The position numbers and the translations under genes are program-made. Shown here piece after piece: positions 1 through 12,410 of a DNA stretch of 64,000 nucleotides. Source of the stretch: Isoetes taiwanensis. Lineage: Eukaryota > Streptophyta > Lycopodiopsida > Isoetales > Isoetaceae. Position 1 is the first letter of the stretch, and the number at the start of each line of letters is the position of its first letter. The stretch is taken from the NCBI GenBank assembly GCA_021234155.1, contig JAJEKV010000022.1:3405996-3469995 (forward strand), read 5' to 3'. The notes beneath the pieces were generated by a model that worked only from the letters and a program-made list of their open reading frames with translations, did no database searches and was not told the DNA's origin.

Positions 1-625
1 TATTTGAAATGTATTATATATATACAAGATATGAGGTAGAAGTTCGGTGCCCAATGGTTACAAAATTTGGAAAAGAATTCAACTTGATACTCCTGGATAT
101 GATGTCTATGCAGCAATCCAATATGAGGTCTATGCAGCTGGGACTTCACAACCATGGGTTTGAAGATGTTAACACCTTGTTTCAAGATGGGTTACATTTT
201 CAACACAATAAACGAAAGCTAGTGAAAGTTAATAGGTACAACCCACCTTCAAATGCTGGGTAAATTATTGCTGCCCAAAACTTGTGTTTGTATCAGACGA
301 AATCACATGTAGTTTAGAAAGCTTATTAGTGAAGCAAAGTTAATGAAATTGGTAATTTAGGAATATTCGAATGAGGGAATAAGAGGACATGGAATATTTT
401 AGCTATTTTGGGGAACGGGTAAGTTTCTCAATATCTGCTACTTGGTTAACAAGAAATAGAGGTCCAAGCAAGTTAGAAAGAAAGGACAAGTACGTTGAGA
501 ATGCCAAGGTAGTTGTTTAGACATGTCCCTCATATTTGTATAGGATATGTGTCCCAAAACATCCATTGCTAGTAAGGACCACCGAGGGCATGCTTTTAAG
601 AAGAATCAGCAGTATATTAGTCAAT

Positions 626-660
<35 letters not shown>
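1..660. other. Intergenic DNA with no recognised gene
   Basis: AT-rich sequence. An 84-residue open frame (9-263, plus) has no motif I recognise and no supporting context. A run of A (about 630-660) lies next to the start of the tandem array and resembles the poly(A) end of a retroposed sequence, but I see no target-site duplication. Confidence 0.4.
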
Positions 661-662
<2 letters not shown>

Positions 663-686
663 ATGTCTCTCTTTCTTTCTCTGCAA

Positions 687-3230
687 GCAATCCGGTCCTT
701 CGTCTGCCATCGCCAAGCTTTTGCGCCTGACGGGCTCATGGCAGTCAGGTCAGAGCTCTGGCTATGGCGGAATGGGCAGCCATCAGTATAGTGCGACTGC
801 ATCATTGAAAGCTCAAAAGTCAAGTTAAGCTGTGGAAGCCTGTCCGCCAAGTAGTCAGGCACTTCTGTTGTTTTCATCCTTTGTTTGCTTGCCTTTTGAT
901 TTGGATTGACGCCTTCTAGTAGACTCGTTTCTTCGTAAATAGTTCATCCATTCCGCCTGATCTTCCATCTCCAAGGCCAATTCCAACCTGCCCTGCTCCT
1001 TCAAATCTGCTCTATGCACATGGGTTCGTCGTTAAATTGTCTTGAATTGCTTAAATAAGCTTCAAATCATGGCTTTTATCTGAATTGATTACAATAATCC
1101 ATTCATTCTATCAGTAATGAGCTGTTTTTTTCTCGAATTCTATAATGTATTTTTCAATGCATTTTTCGAAATTGTAAAAATTTTCGTCAAATCCAATGCT
1201 CTAATGCTCTGTTGATGAAACTATACTTTTGCAGATTGATGCGAGAAAGGTCTTTGCATGTCGCCCGAGATGGAAAATCAACAGATTCTTAGCCAGTTGA
1301 TCATGGAAGTGCATAGAATCATTTGGGTGCCCAAATATAAGAGATTTGGATCTGAGATTTGAGGTTTGGGAATTTGCAACAGCGGCTGCCGTTGCAAGGA
1401 AGCATTTCACAGAACTGTTGCTGCACAAATCAACAGGTATGAGCTTCTAGTGTCATATGCAAAGCAATGGTCTGTTGCCATAACCAAGTCGGATTTGAGC
1501 TTGCGTCTGTATCTTCTAGGGAGATTTGAAAAATTAGAAGGCCAATTTGAAAGAGGCTCTGGATCGATTCCCATACTGGCATGATTGCTTCAAATTATTC
1601 AAATTAGACCCAGTTTTTGTAGAATTCGAGCATTCAGACAGGTTTCAGGCAAACATTCGCCTTTCATGGTTGCTTCCATGGACTGAGCTATGAGTTTCTG
1701 GCCTTCTCTGCGTCCTCAACATCTCAAACAAGGTTGCATATTAAATGGGAGTGTTGCAACACCCCCATTTGAAGATTCCCTTCCAAAATCATATTAATTA
1801 TTTGAAATGGCCCTTCTCGGGGTTTAGGCCAAAAAACCATGGTGATTACAATTTAATATGTGCTATTTTAGCCAAAAAAAAAAAAAAAAAAAACCCCACT
1901 AGGTATGTCAACCACTTGAAATAGCAGCTTTAGGGGTTACGTTCAAAACATCATTGGTGATTACGATTTTATATATGCTATTTCAACAACATTTATTTCT
2001 TTTGCCACTGATGAATTGTGAACACAAGACAAAAAGAGGTGATTTTGTAATAGATCACAAGTTAAATTACGAGCATCAAACAGAAAGTGCAAGGTGCGAA
2101 AAAGTTGTAAAAATAAAGTTTTCTAGCGTGAAATGAAGTAAAAGAACCAAAACATGCGAAATCTGTCTAAAAACAACCTAATCAGTGTTTTCAGAATTCC
2201 TGTGCTATTCCAGAATAGGATTATCGGTTGCATGTGCACTCTTACGCTATTCCGGAATAGGACCTTGCACTCTTATGCTATTCCAGAATACAATAGTGTG
2301 GTAGTCATTTTTTCCAAAGATACAAAACAAGGGAGAAATATTGCATTTACTAACCAAGACAAAGCAGGTTAGGACATACGTTAACCTTGGTTGATCCCTT
2401 CATTGTACTATCCATTCATATCAAGCCTAGAAGACTTATATAGTACTTGCTTTCTCATGTTCATGCTCTATATATGTTTTAAAATTTCTAGATCAACATA
2501 TGCAAGATAGCACCTAGTACAATTTGTCCATCATCTATGGTCTGGTAAATATCTTTTAGTCTCAATCCCAATTTTTCCCATGTCAATTGCAAACATTGGT
2601 ATCCTTGGACATTTTTCCTTTTGAATCACTCATATTGCTTGCCCAATGGTCCACACCCCGCAAAACATACATGCAAAATCAACTACATACCTTAATGCCT
2701 TAAGTTCTTGCACCTAAGTGCCAAGCAATGCAATATTCCAATTTAATCCATCTTCCTATACCACAGTCATTTTTCCATAAATGCTACATGAACAGTTTTC
2801 TTGTAGTCCGATACTAGATTAGATTATCCATTAAATGTTGCTTTCTCAATCAGCATGCAGCTCTATGTCATTACTCTCTAAGGACATAAACAAGGCCACG
2901 CTTAAAATTCAGAATATATAAAGATCACCTCATAAGCAATGCATGCATAAAACGAAATGGTTTAATCTGATGTAAACTTAAAGCAGATAAAACTTAGTAC
3001 ACCTTTGCCAAGTGTGTGTAGCTATGCAGCCAACTTGCTTAAAATTCAAGAGGACATATGTAACACTTCATGTGCTGATATGTGCATTCACATTTCTTTC
3101 TTTGACCAAACTAATTACGTAGCTTGCTCCAGGAAAAAGTGTGAGCACAACACACCCTAAAAATAATAACTGGAAATTAAAAACAAAAAAAAACAAAAAA
3201 AATATGGCGTCCCCCTTTCTTCCTCTGCAA
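687..3230. repeat. Tandem array of ~2.36-kb unit, copy 1
   Basis: First of four head-to-tail copies, aligned from the shared word GCAATCCGGTCCTTCG. It consists of a 0.86-kb module (687-1540), extra sequence with a poly-A run (1541-2150), the triple-palindrome block (2205-2290), and a module that ends near 3060. The last ~620 bp of the full unit is missing and is replaced by an A-rich junction (3130-3205). The first module keeps short open stretches on the minus strand that recur in every copy, which may mean it derives from gene exons, but I recognise no protein. Confidence 0.75.
2205..2290. repeat. Triple short palindrome (CTATTCCGGAATAG family)
   Basis: Three copies of a 14-bp palindrome lie about 30-42 bp apart: CTATTCCAGAATAG (2205-2218), perfect CTATTCCGGAATAG (2247-2260) and a third imperfect copy (2278-2290). 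The same triplet recurs in each tandem unit (near 5033-5120, 7116-7200 and 9475-9560). The imperfect members differ by CCGG to CCAG, the change expected from decay of a methylated CpG. Confidence 0.7.
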
Positions 3231-6200
3231 GCAATCCGGTCCTTCGTCTGCCATCGCCAAGCTTTTGGGCCTGACGGGTTCACAGCAGTCGAATCAGAGC
3301 TCTGGCTATGGCGGAATGGGCAGCCATTAGTATGGTGCGACTCCATCATTGAAAGCTCAAAAGTCAAGTTAAGCTGTGGAAGCATGTCCGCCAAGCAGTC
3401 AAACACTTCTGTTGTTTTCATCCTTTGTTTGCGTGCCTTTTGATTTGGATTGATGCCTTCTAGTAGATTCATTTCTTTGTAAATAATTCATCCATTCCGC
3501 CCTGATCTTCCATCCCCAAGGCCAATTCCAACCTGCCCTGCTCCTTCAAATCTGCTCTCTGCACATGGGTTCATCATTAAATTGTCTTGAATTGCTTAAA
3601 TAAGCTTCAAGTCATGGCTTTTGTCTGAACTGATTACAATAATCCATTCATTCTATCAGTAATGAGCTGTTTTTGTCTCGAATCCTATAATGCGTTTTTC
3701 AATGCATTTTTCGAAATTGTAAAAAATTTCGTCACATCCAATGCCCTCTGTACTTTTGCAGATTGATGCGAGAAAGATCTTTGCATGTCACTTGAGGTGG
3801 AAAATTAATAGATTCTTAGCCAGTTGATCATGGAAATGCATAGAATCATTTAAGCGCCCAAATATAAGAGATTTGGATCTGAGATTTGAGGTTTGAGAAT
3901 TTGCAACAACGGCTGCCGTTGGGGGGAAGCATTTCACAGAACTGTTGCTGCACAAACCAACAGGTATGAGCTTCCAGTGTCATATGCAAAGCACTGGTCT
4001 GCTGCCATAACCAAGTCGGATTTGAGCTTGCGTCTGTATCTTCTAGGGAGATTTGAAAAATTAGAAGGCTAAGCGAAATCTGTCTAAAAAAAACCTAATC
4101 AGTGTTTTCAAAATTCCTGTGCTATTGGGCAAAAGTATGCTAGTGGGGTGCAAAAGCACGCGTCCGGACGCATGCTTTTAGCACCCTGCTTCCTGCTTTT
4201 TTTTGGGTGCTGGTGGGTTCGTTTTTTTACACCCTTCATTTGTTAAGAGGATTCTTCAGCCAAGAATCGTTCCACATTGCTCGAATTTTCCATCAGATTA
4301 GCATCGATTTCATTAGATTGGAGTCTGACTAGTGCGCAGAAATGACCCAAACTCCAAATTGGCATTTGAATCTCCAATTAGTTGCTCAATCCATCATATC
4401 TTTTCATAAAACTTATCCACCAAGGTAGGATTGTCATTTTGACCATATTCAGCCTAAAAGCCCCATTTAATTTTGCTTAAATTGGGCTGACTTAAGAGAT
4501 TTCTCACTATTTTACAAAAAACCTATTGCAAGAATGGTTTTTCTTTAATTTTTCACTCAATATCCCAAGTTAGGTTCTGAAATTTTGCACGTAGGATATG
4601 GGTGCATGGCCGATTATGAAAATCTGAAAAGCCCCAGCTGATTTAGCTTAATTTGGGCTGAATTAAAAAATTCTTCATTGTACCAAAACTGCTACAGAAA
4701 TAGTTATTCTCTAATTGCTCATACAATATCCCAAATTAGGTTCTGAAATTTTGCACGTAGGATATGGGTGCATGGCCGATTATGAAAATCTGAAAAGCCC
4801 CATCTGATTTAGCTTAATTTGGGCTGAATTAAGAAAATTTGTTCTGTTTTACCAAAAATTCCTGCAGAAATGGGTTTTCTCTAATTGCTCACTCAATATC
4901 CCAAATTAGGCCCTGAAATTTTGCATGTATGATCGAATTGCATGGCCGATTATGAAAAACAAAAAAAAAAAGTGCTGGAAAGTGCTGGGTGCTGCATCGC
5001 ATTTATTTGCTACCCACCAGCATACTTTTGCCCTATTCCAGAATAGGATTATCGGTTGCATGTGCACTCTTACGCTATTCCGGAATAGGACCTTGCACTC
5101 TTGTGCTATTCCAGAATACAATAGTGTGGTAGTCATTTTTCCAAAGATACAAAACAAGGGAGAAATATTGCATTTACTAACCAAGACAAAGCATGTTAGG
5201 ACATACGTTAACCTTGGTTGATCCCTTCATTGTACTATCCATTTATATCAAGCCTGGAAGACTTAAATGGTACTTGCTTTCTCATGTTCATGCTCTATAT
5301 AGGTTTTAAAATTAATAGATCAACATATGCAAGATAGCACCTAGTACAATTTGTCCATCATCTACGGTCTGGTAAATATCTTTAGTCTCAATCCCAATTT
5401 TTCCCATGTCAATTGCAAACATTGGCATCCTTGGACATTTTTCCTTTTGAATCACTCATATTGCATGTCGAATGGTCCACACAATAAGCAATGCATGCAT
5501 AAAACGAAACGGTTTAATCTGATGTAAACTTAAAGCAGATAAAACTTGGTACACCTTTGCCAAGTGTGTGCAGCTATGCAGCCAACTTGCTTAAAATTCA
5601 AGAGGACATATGTGACACTTCATGTGTTGATATGGTTTAATGTGATGAAAAAACACAGCATATAACTATCAGTCTAACTCTGCAACTGGTGAAATGAAAA
5701 AGCACATTGTAATACACGGTCTGCAACATTTGGCACCTAGTCCTTTAGTCTGCATCTCTCTGTCTTTGCTCTGGAATAGAACTTGAACCACAAATCCACA
5801 AATTATATGCACCTTTGTAGCAGCCCAGTTTGCACAAGCTGGTGTATGGACATCCTATTTTTAGTTCACATCCACACGTCTGAGCTTCAAACAAACTTAT
5901 ATTTACCTCTTTTATCTGAAAAATAAGGACCTTGCATGCCTGCAGCACAACACCTTTCATGTCTACCTAGGTTCCTGCATTTTTCATGCATGCTTTTTAG
6001 CCTTTAAGTATTCACATGTAGGTGATATACCATCTACTGTTACAGCTCTTAAAGAACAACTTGTGCGTTTCGTCTACATAGGAAACCTCGTTTTAACCTG
6101 CCAAAGTGAGAGCTTGTTAGACTCTTATCTGACACATTTATTTAACCACATAGAATCATATTAGTGCATGAAAGTCAGAGGGTAATCATATAGCCGGACC

Positions 6201-6266
6201 ACAAACATGGGCTTTCAACTATGATAATCAAAGCTTTTCTTTAAAGAAAATGACATGTTCACAACA
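3231..6266. repeat. Tandem array of ~2.36-kb unit, copy 2 (with insertion and deletion)
   Basis: Second copy, starting at the same GCAATCCGG word. It differs from copy 3 by a 907-bp TIR element (4127-5033) inside the first palindrome and by a deletion of about 290 bp near 5480. It carries the complete distal module (about 5580-6266) that copy 1 lacks. No gene is supported in it. Confidence 0.75.
4127..5033. mobile_element. Non-autonomous TIR DNA transposon, 907 bp
   Basis: The ends are inverted repeats: GGGCAAAAGTATGCTAGTGG at the left, and the reverse complement of the right end reads the same with one mismatch over about 21 bp. It sits inside the first palindrome of copy 2, where sister copies read GTGCTATTCCAG without interruption. 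The flanks read GCTATT at the left and TATTCC at the right, giving a 4-bp target duplication TATT. Inside are about three direct repeats of roughly 165 bp (near 4560, 4730 and 4895), each containing CATGGCCGATTATGAAAA. There is no coding capacity. The superfamily is uncertain. Confidence 0.85.
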
Positions 6267-8623
6267 GCAATCCGGTCCTTCGTCTGCCATCGCCAAGCTT
6301 TTGGGCCTGACGGGTTCATGGCAGTCGGCTCAGAGCTCTGGCTATGGCGGAATGGGCAGCCATCAGTATGGTGCGACTGCATCATTGAAAGCTCAAAAGT
6401 CAAGTTAAGCTGTGGAAGCCTGTCCGCCAAGCAGTCAGGCACTTCTGTTGTTTTCATCCTTTGTTTGCGTGCCTTTTGATTCGGATTGACGCCTTCTAGT
6501 AGATCTGTTTCTTCGTAAATAATTCATCCATTCCGCCCTGATCTTCCATCCCCAAGGCCAATTCCAACCTGCCCTGCTCCTTCAAATCTGCTCTGTGCAC
6601 ATGGGTTCATCGTTAAATTGTCTTGAATTGCTTAAATAAGCTTCAAGTCATGGCTTTTGTCTGAACTGATTACAATAATCCATTTTTCGAAATTGTAAAA
6701 ATTTCGTCACATCCAATGCCCTAATGCTCTGTTGATGAAACTGTACTTTTGCAGATTGATGCGAGAAAGATCTTTGCATGTCACTTGAGGTGGAAAATCA
6801 ATAGATTCTTAGCCAGTTGATCATGGAAATGCATAGACTCATTTAAGCGCCCAAATATAAGAGATTTGGATCTGAGATTTGAGGTTTGAGAATTTGCAAC
6901 AGCGGCTGCCATTGCGGGGAAGCATTTCACAGAACTGTTGCTGCACAAACCAACGGGTATGAGCTTCCAGTGTCATATGCAAAGCACTGGTCTGTTGCCA
7001 TAACCAAGTCGGATTTGAGCTTGCGTCTGTATCTTCTAGGGAGATTTGAAAAATTAGAAGGCTAAGCGAAATCTGTCTAAAAAAAACCTAATCAGTGTTT
7101 TCAAAATTCCTGTGCTATTCCAGAATAGGATTATCGGTTGCATGTGCACTCTTACGCTATTCCGGAATAGGACCTTGCACTCTTGTGTTATTCCAGAATA
7201 CAATAGTGTGGTAGTCATTTTTCCAAAGATACAAAACAAGGGAGAAATATTGCATTTACTAACCAAGACAAAGCATGTTAGGATATACGTTAACCTTGGT
7301 TGATCCCTTCATTGTACTATCCATTCATATCAAGCCTAGAAGACTTAAATGGTACTTGCTTTCTCATGTTCATGCTCTATATATGTTTTAAAATTTCTAG
7401 ATCAACATATGCAAGATAGCACCTATTACAATTTGTCCATCATCTACGGTCTGGTAAATATCTTTTAGTCTCAATCCCAATTTTTCCCATGTCAATTGCA
7501 AACATTGGCATCCTTGGACATTTTTCCTTTTGAATCACTCATATTGCATGCCGAATGGTCCACACCCCGCAAAACATACATGCAAAATCAACTACATACC
7601 TTAACGCCTTAAGTTCTTACCCCTAAGTGCCAAGCAACACAGTATTCCAATTTAATCCATCTTCCTATACCACAGTCATTTTTCCATAAATGCTACATGA
7701 ACAGTTTTCTTGTAGTCCGATACTAGATTAGATTATCCATTAAATGTTGCTTTCTCAATCAGCATGCAGCTCTATATCATTACTCTTTAAGGACATAAAC
7801 AAGGCCACGCTTAAAATTCAGAATATGTAAAGATCACCTCATAAGCAATGCATGCATAAAACGAAATGGTTTAATCTGATGTAAACTTAAAGCAGATAAA
7901 ACTTGGTACACCTTTGCCAAGTGTGTGCAGCTATGCAGCCAACTTGCTTAAAATTCAAGAGGACATATGTGACACTTCATGTGTTGATATGGTTTAATGT
8001 GATGAAAAAACACAGCATATAACTATCAGTCTAACTCTGCAACTGGTGAAATGAAAAAGCACATTGTAATACACGGTCTGCAACATTTGGCACCTAGTCC
8101 TTTAGTCTGCATCTCTCTGTCTTTGCTCTGGAATAGAACTTGAACCACAAATCCACAAATTATATGCACCTTTGTAGCAGCCCAGTTTGCACAAGCTGGT
8201 GTATGGACATCCTATTTTTAGTTCACATCCACACGTCTGAGCTTCAAACAAACTTATATTTACCTCTTTTATCTGAAAAATAAGGACCTTGCATGCCTGC
8301 AGCACACCACCTTTCATGTCTACCTAGGTTCCTGCATTTTTCATGCATGCTTTTTAGCCTTTAAGTATTCACATGTAGGTGATATACCATCTACTGTTAC
8401 AGCTCTTAAAGAACAACTTGTGCGTTTCGTCTACATAGGAAACCTCGTTTTAACCTGCCAAAGTGAGAGCTTGTTAGACCCTTATCTGACACATTTATTT
8501 AACCACATAGAATCATATTAGTGCATGAAAGTCAGAGGGTAATCATATAGCCGGACCACAAACATGGGCTTTCAACTATGATAATCAAAGCTTTTCTTTA
8601 AAGAAAATGACATGTTCACAACA
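6267..8623. repeat. Tandem array of ~2.36-kb unit, copy 3 (reference copy)
   Basis: The most complete copy, 2357 bp from its GCAATCCGG word to the same word in copy 4. It contains a first module (6267-7070), the triple palindrome (about 7116-7200), and a long AT-rich module (7200-8623) ending in TGACATGTTCACAAC. The second module is also found inverted at 60754-62031. The minus-strand open stretches it shares with copies 1 and 2 are not convincing genes. Confidence 0.8.
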
Positions 8624-9564
8624 GCAATCCGGTCCTTCGTCTGCCATCGCCAAGCTTTTGGGCCTGAAGGGTTCATGGCAGTCGGCTCAGAGCTCTGGCT
8701 ATGGCGGAATGGGCACCCATCAGTATGGTGCGACTGCATCATTGAAAGCTCAAAAGTCAAGTTAATTTTGTGGAAGCACATGTCGCCAAGCGGTCCGGGC
8801 GCTTACATTTGTTTTCATCCTTTGTTTTGCGTGCCTTTTGATTCGGATTGACGCCTTCTAGTAGATCTGTTTCTTCAGTAAATAATTCATCCATTCATAC
8901 GATCTTCCATCCCCAAGGCCAATTCCAACCGCCTGCTCCTTCAAATCGCTTTCTGTGCACATGGGTTCATCGTTAAATTGTCTTGAATTGCTTAAATAAG
9001 CTTCAAGTCATGGCTTTTAATCCGAACCGATTACAATAATCCATTTTTCAAAATTGTAAAAATTTCGTCACATCCAATGCCCTAATGCTCGTTGATGGCT
9101 GTACTTTTGCAGATTGATGCGAGAAAGATCTTTGCATGTCGCTTGAGGTGGAAAATCAATAGATTCTTAGCCAGTTGATCATGGAAATGCATAGACTCAT
9201 TTAAGCGCCCAAATATAAGAGATTTGGATCTGAGATTTGAGGTTTGAGAATTTGCAACAGCGGCTGCCGTTGCGGGGAACCATTTCACAGAACTGTTGCT
9301 GCACAAACCAACGGGTATGAGCTTCCAGTGTCATATGCAAAGCACTGGTCTGTTGCCATAACCAAGTCGGATTTGAGCTTGCGTCTGTATCTTCTAGGGA
9401 GATTTGAAAAATTAGAAGGCTAAGCAAAATCTGTCTAAAAAAAACCTAATCAGTGTTTTCAAAATTCCTGTGCTATTCCAGAATAGGATTATCGGTTGCA
9501 TGTGCACTCTTACGCTATTCCGGAATAGGACCTTGCACTCTTGTGTTATTCCAGAATACAATAG
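8624..9564. repeat. Tandem array of ~2.36-kb unit, copy 4 (truncated)
   Basis: Contains only the first module and the triple palindrome. Homology stops at AATAG (9564), where copy 3 continues with TGTGGTAG. A stretch at about 8764-8960 is more diverged than the rest, with small indels against copy 3. Confidence 0.75.
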
Positions 9565-10588
9565 ACATGGAAGAATATAATAGAATCTATTTTTTAATGT
9601 TCATGAATACCAATAAGTCATGGGATCCATATAATGGTAGGATCAAAAACCTTGCTTTAAAGTTTTTCAAGGGAAAAACAATCAGTAAGTGTTTACAAAG
9701 AAGAAGGCAAGGTCCATGGAGATGAGGAAGTTAATGATGCCCTTGAGATGGTTATGTGCAATAACCCACAAGGTCAGAGGCCAAGAAGGTTATGCACGTG
9801 ACCATCTGAAGGGCAGCGTTAACCTCTAGATGGAGAAGATTATTTCCAATCCAAGCCACCTGCCAGATTTGCAGTGGGTGATTATCGCGATAATCTGCAA
9901 TGAATTATGAAGATAATCTCTTGTTTTCCTTAGTTCTTTGTTTTAAGTGTTCTTGATCCAACGGCCATTAACAGGGAGATCCTGACCATCTTTGACGTCC
10001 CTGATTAAGAGACCCACAAAGTAATTTTGGTGTGGTATGTAATTCTCATATCTTGGCCCATGTTCCTCCTCCATCATTATGCATCTCGACTTTATACAAA
10101 ACTTTGTTCTTGGTGAGTCAAATATGTTTTGGAGTTAAGCTCTTGTGCATTTCAAAAATTTGTAAACAAGATTTTTGATGAGTGGAATATGCTCTCGAGT
10201 CAAGCTTTTAGTGAAAACAAATCCTCAAATATATCAGCCATGTTAGCTACGTCACGTAGAATGTATCCTCGTATTTGTTTAAGAATTTGATTCTCGAAAA
10301 ATAGCTTTTCTGCTATAGGCGTTTACTTGGATACTTATGAGAAAGTGAACCTTCATAAAATAAACAGCAATGTTACAGGCAACACATTCTCATGTCTACC
10401 ATATATGACCTCATCATTACACACTTGTGGACCTGCATTTGCCTGTCACTTATGGTATGGAGGAAAATAATCACTGCACCAATATGTAGCTGTACAGACA
10501 GCCTGTGCTTTTTAATTCAAAGGTGTCTTGCAATCAGACACAAAGAATCAATCAATCTTTACAAAAGAATGGTTAGATCTACTCTTGC
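9565..10588. other. Intergenic; 3' flank of the GALS-like gene
   Basis: About 1 kb between the array and the stop codon of the minus-strand glycosyltransferase. The short open frame crossing 9453-9725 is mostly repeat-derived. The part next to 10588 probably includes the 3' UTR of the glycosyltransferase. I could not place a polyadenylation signal with confidence. Confidence 0.4.
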
Positions 10589-12270
10589 CTACAACACTAC
10601 AGGTTGTTCGCCTATCTGTTGAACCTCATACTCCTTTATAGATGCAGCAATGGCCCTCATACTGTCGTCAAACACATAAGGGTTCTTTTTGTGCATGATC
10701 CTAGTATTGTTCTTATTCAGGCTCACATATTCAGTGCATGGTTCTTTCCTATTTGTGATCGTGCCATGGTAGTGGTAATAACGGAGCTTGAACCCCTTTG
10801 TGTATATCTTCTCTCCAGCAATGTGCTCTGATAAATGAACTCCTGCAGTTTCTGCCTTAGCAGCCCTCATTGCGTATTTCCGGTTCCGAAAACCTTTGCT
10901 CATATCTCTGAAAACAAGCTTCTCAAATCCCCATTGGCTGCGAATAAAGAAAGGCATTCGTAAAAGAGTTAGAATTGAAACAAAAGAATGTAGCATTGTA
11001 ACATAATCCATGATGTTCATGACATATTATGCCATGAACATCTTGGAAATATATAGAATCTGCGGCATTACCTTGATGATGCAGTTTTGTTTTCATCTTC
11101 TTTCAAGCATATGTTGCTAGCCATAGGAGCCTGCTCAAACATAACCTGAGTGTAATTCTCATACTCAGCAAGGACATTCTCCAGTGTTGTATCAGGAGGA
11201 ACATAAACATACTCATCAACATCAAAGAAAAATGTCCAGTTTGCCATGAACTTGTATCTCAGCATGCAGTCATTAACAATCAAAAACTGGTTGTAGTAAT
11301 AACCATCATATTTCTCTTGTTCCCTAAAGTTCTGTATTGTAACTCTCCCAGCCTTAACCCAAGGATCTAAAACTTTTTGAACATCTGGATGAACGCCTCC
11401 TGCATCATGGAACACAAAATGTGATCTGGGACCAAAGAATTTAGCATGGTAAGCCATCCATTCTCTCATTCTCTGAGGGCTCATATCACCATACAATGAG
11501 GATCCACAATAAAGATAGTCATAAGGATATGGAGGCTGGAAATCTTCAGCCTTATAATCTCCAGCCTTTTCTTCAAGGGCAAGAAAAGTAGCAGGCATTT
11601 CAATACCTACTCCCTTACCCTGTGTAGCATGAAGAATAAGCTGCCCCCCAAGAGCATCAGTGCCTATTTCTTGCTCAAATTTACAGCTTAAGACCACAAC
11701 GGTATACATTCTGCCAAATCCCCAGTCTGGAAGGTATTTTGTAGCCTCAACTCTGGTGATGTTGGAGGTTGAATTCTCCGAAGGAATCCATTCACATTGA
11801 AATGAGGGATTTCCATAAACATGGAGTGGTTTTGAAGCAAGACCAACAATGGAGAAGCTATTGGCACCCCCTCTATATGCTCCCAATTCTACAAATAAAA
11901 ATGCTGCTAATCCGAAGGGCTTGAGATGCCTAACAGTAGAATAAACCCCTGATCCTTGCGTTTCTTCACGGCCCAATTCGATCCTTTCTTTTATAACCTC
12001 TTGCTGCACCCTTTTCTGTACATTGGCCTCCAAAACTTCATTCCTATCTTTATAAACTTGCTGGAAAACCCCTCTTCGAAGTGCTATCTTCTCTACCTTT
12101 TGCTCCCGCTCTGAGACCGAATACAAAAACACCAGCATTACCGACATAACAAGAGAAACAATCAATACCCGAGTCGCCATAGCCACCGAAATGTACAAAA
12201 CTCTCCTGGGTAGCTTGTTATTTGATTCCAAGGATGTAACAAAAGAAAAATTTGCTTTAGTAGCAATCAA
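10589..12270 (-). CDS. GALS: GALS-like beta-1,4-galactan galactosyltransferase (GT92), two exons
   Basis: Likely a Golgi type II membrane glycosyltransferase of the plant galactan synthase group, which extends beta-1,4-galactan side chains of pectin. Exon 1 is 12270-11072 and exon 2 is 10937-10589. The donor reads AAG|GTAATG and the acceptor TTCGCAG|CC; together they encode about 515 residues, the usual GALS size. A short basic N-terminus is followed by one membrane segment (about residues 33-51), a charged stem, and the GT92 domain. The domain contains the PYDYLYCGSSLYG segment, FVFHDAGG, and the metal-binding motif FFFDVDEYVY (DVD at 350-352). Exon 2 keeps the family C-terminal block with FEKLVFRD, GVHLSEH and RYYHYHGTI. 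I see no frameshift or missing key residue. The first ATG was chosen because it opens the frame ahead of the membrane segment; a second Met at residue 31 is possible. No signals show how it is regulated. Confidence 0.9.
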
Positions 12271-12410
12271 AAGCGGGTAATTTAGAATACAGTTTGGGAT
12301 TAAAAAAAAAATGTCTTTAAGATGCTGCGATGCAAGGCATTACATTAAGTTAAAGGCGGAGATTCGACGCGTAAGATCCAGCAAAGAATACCCAAGCAGC
12401 AGCTTTCCAG
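12271..12410 (-). promoter_or_regulatory. Probable 5' UTR/proximal promoter of the GALS-like gene
   Basis: Only about 140 bp separates the GALS start codon from the start of the duplicated repeat at 12411. Most of the upstream control region must therefore lie in, or have been replaced by, repeat DNA. I see no confident TATA box. Confidence 0.3.

Noticed and set aside
3068-3472. 134-codon minus-strand frame in the array
   Set aside because: It crosses an A-rich junction (poly-Phe run) and its recurring part lacks a recognised domain; kept only as a note that the module may be exon-derived.
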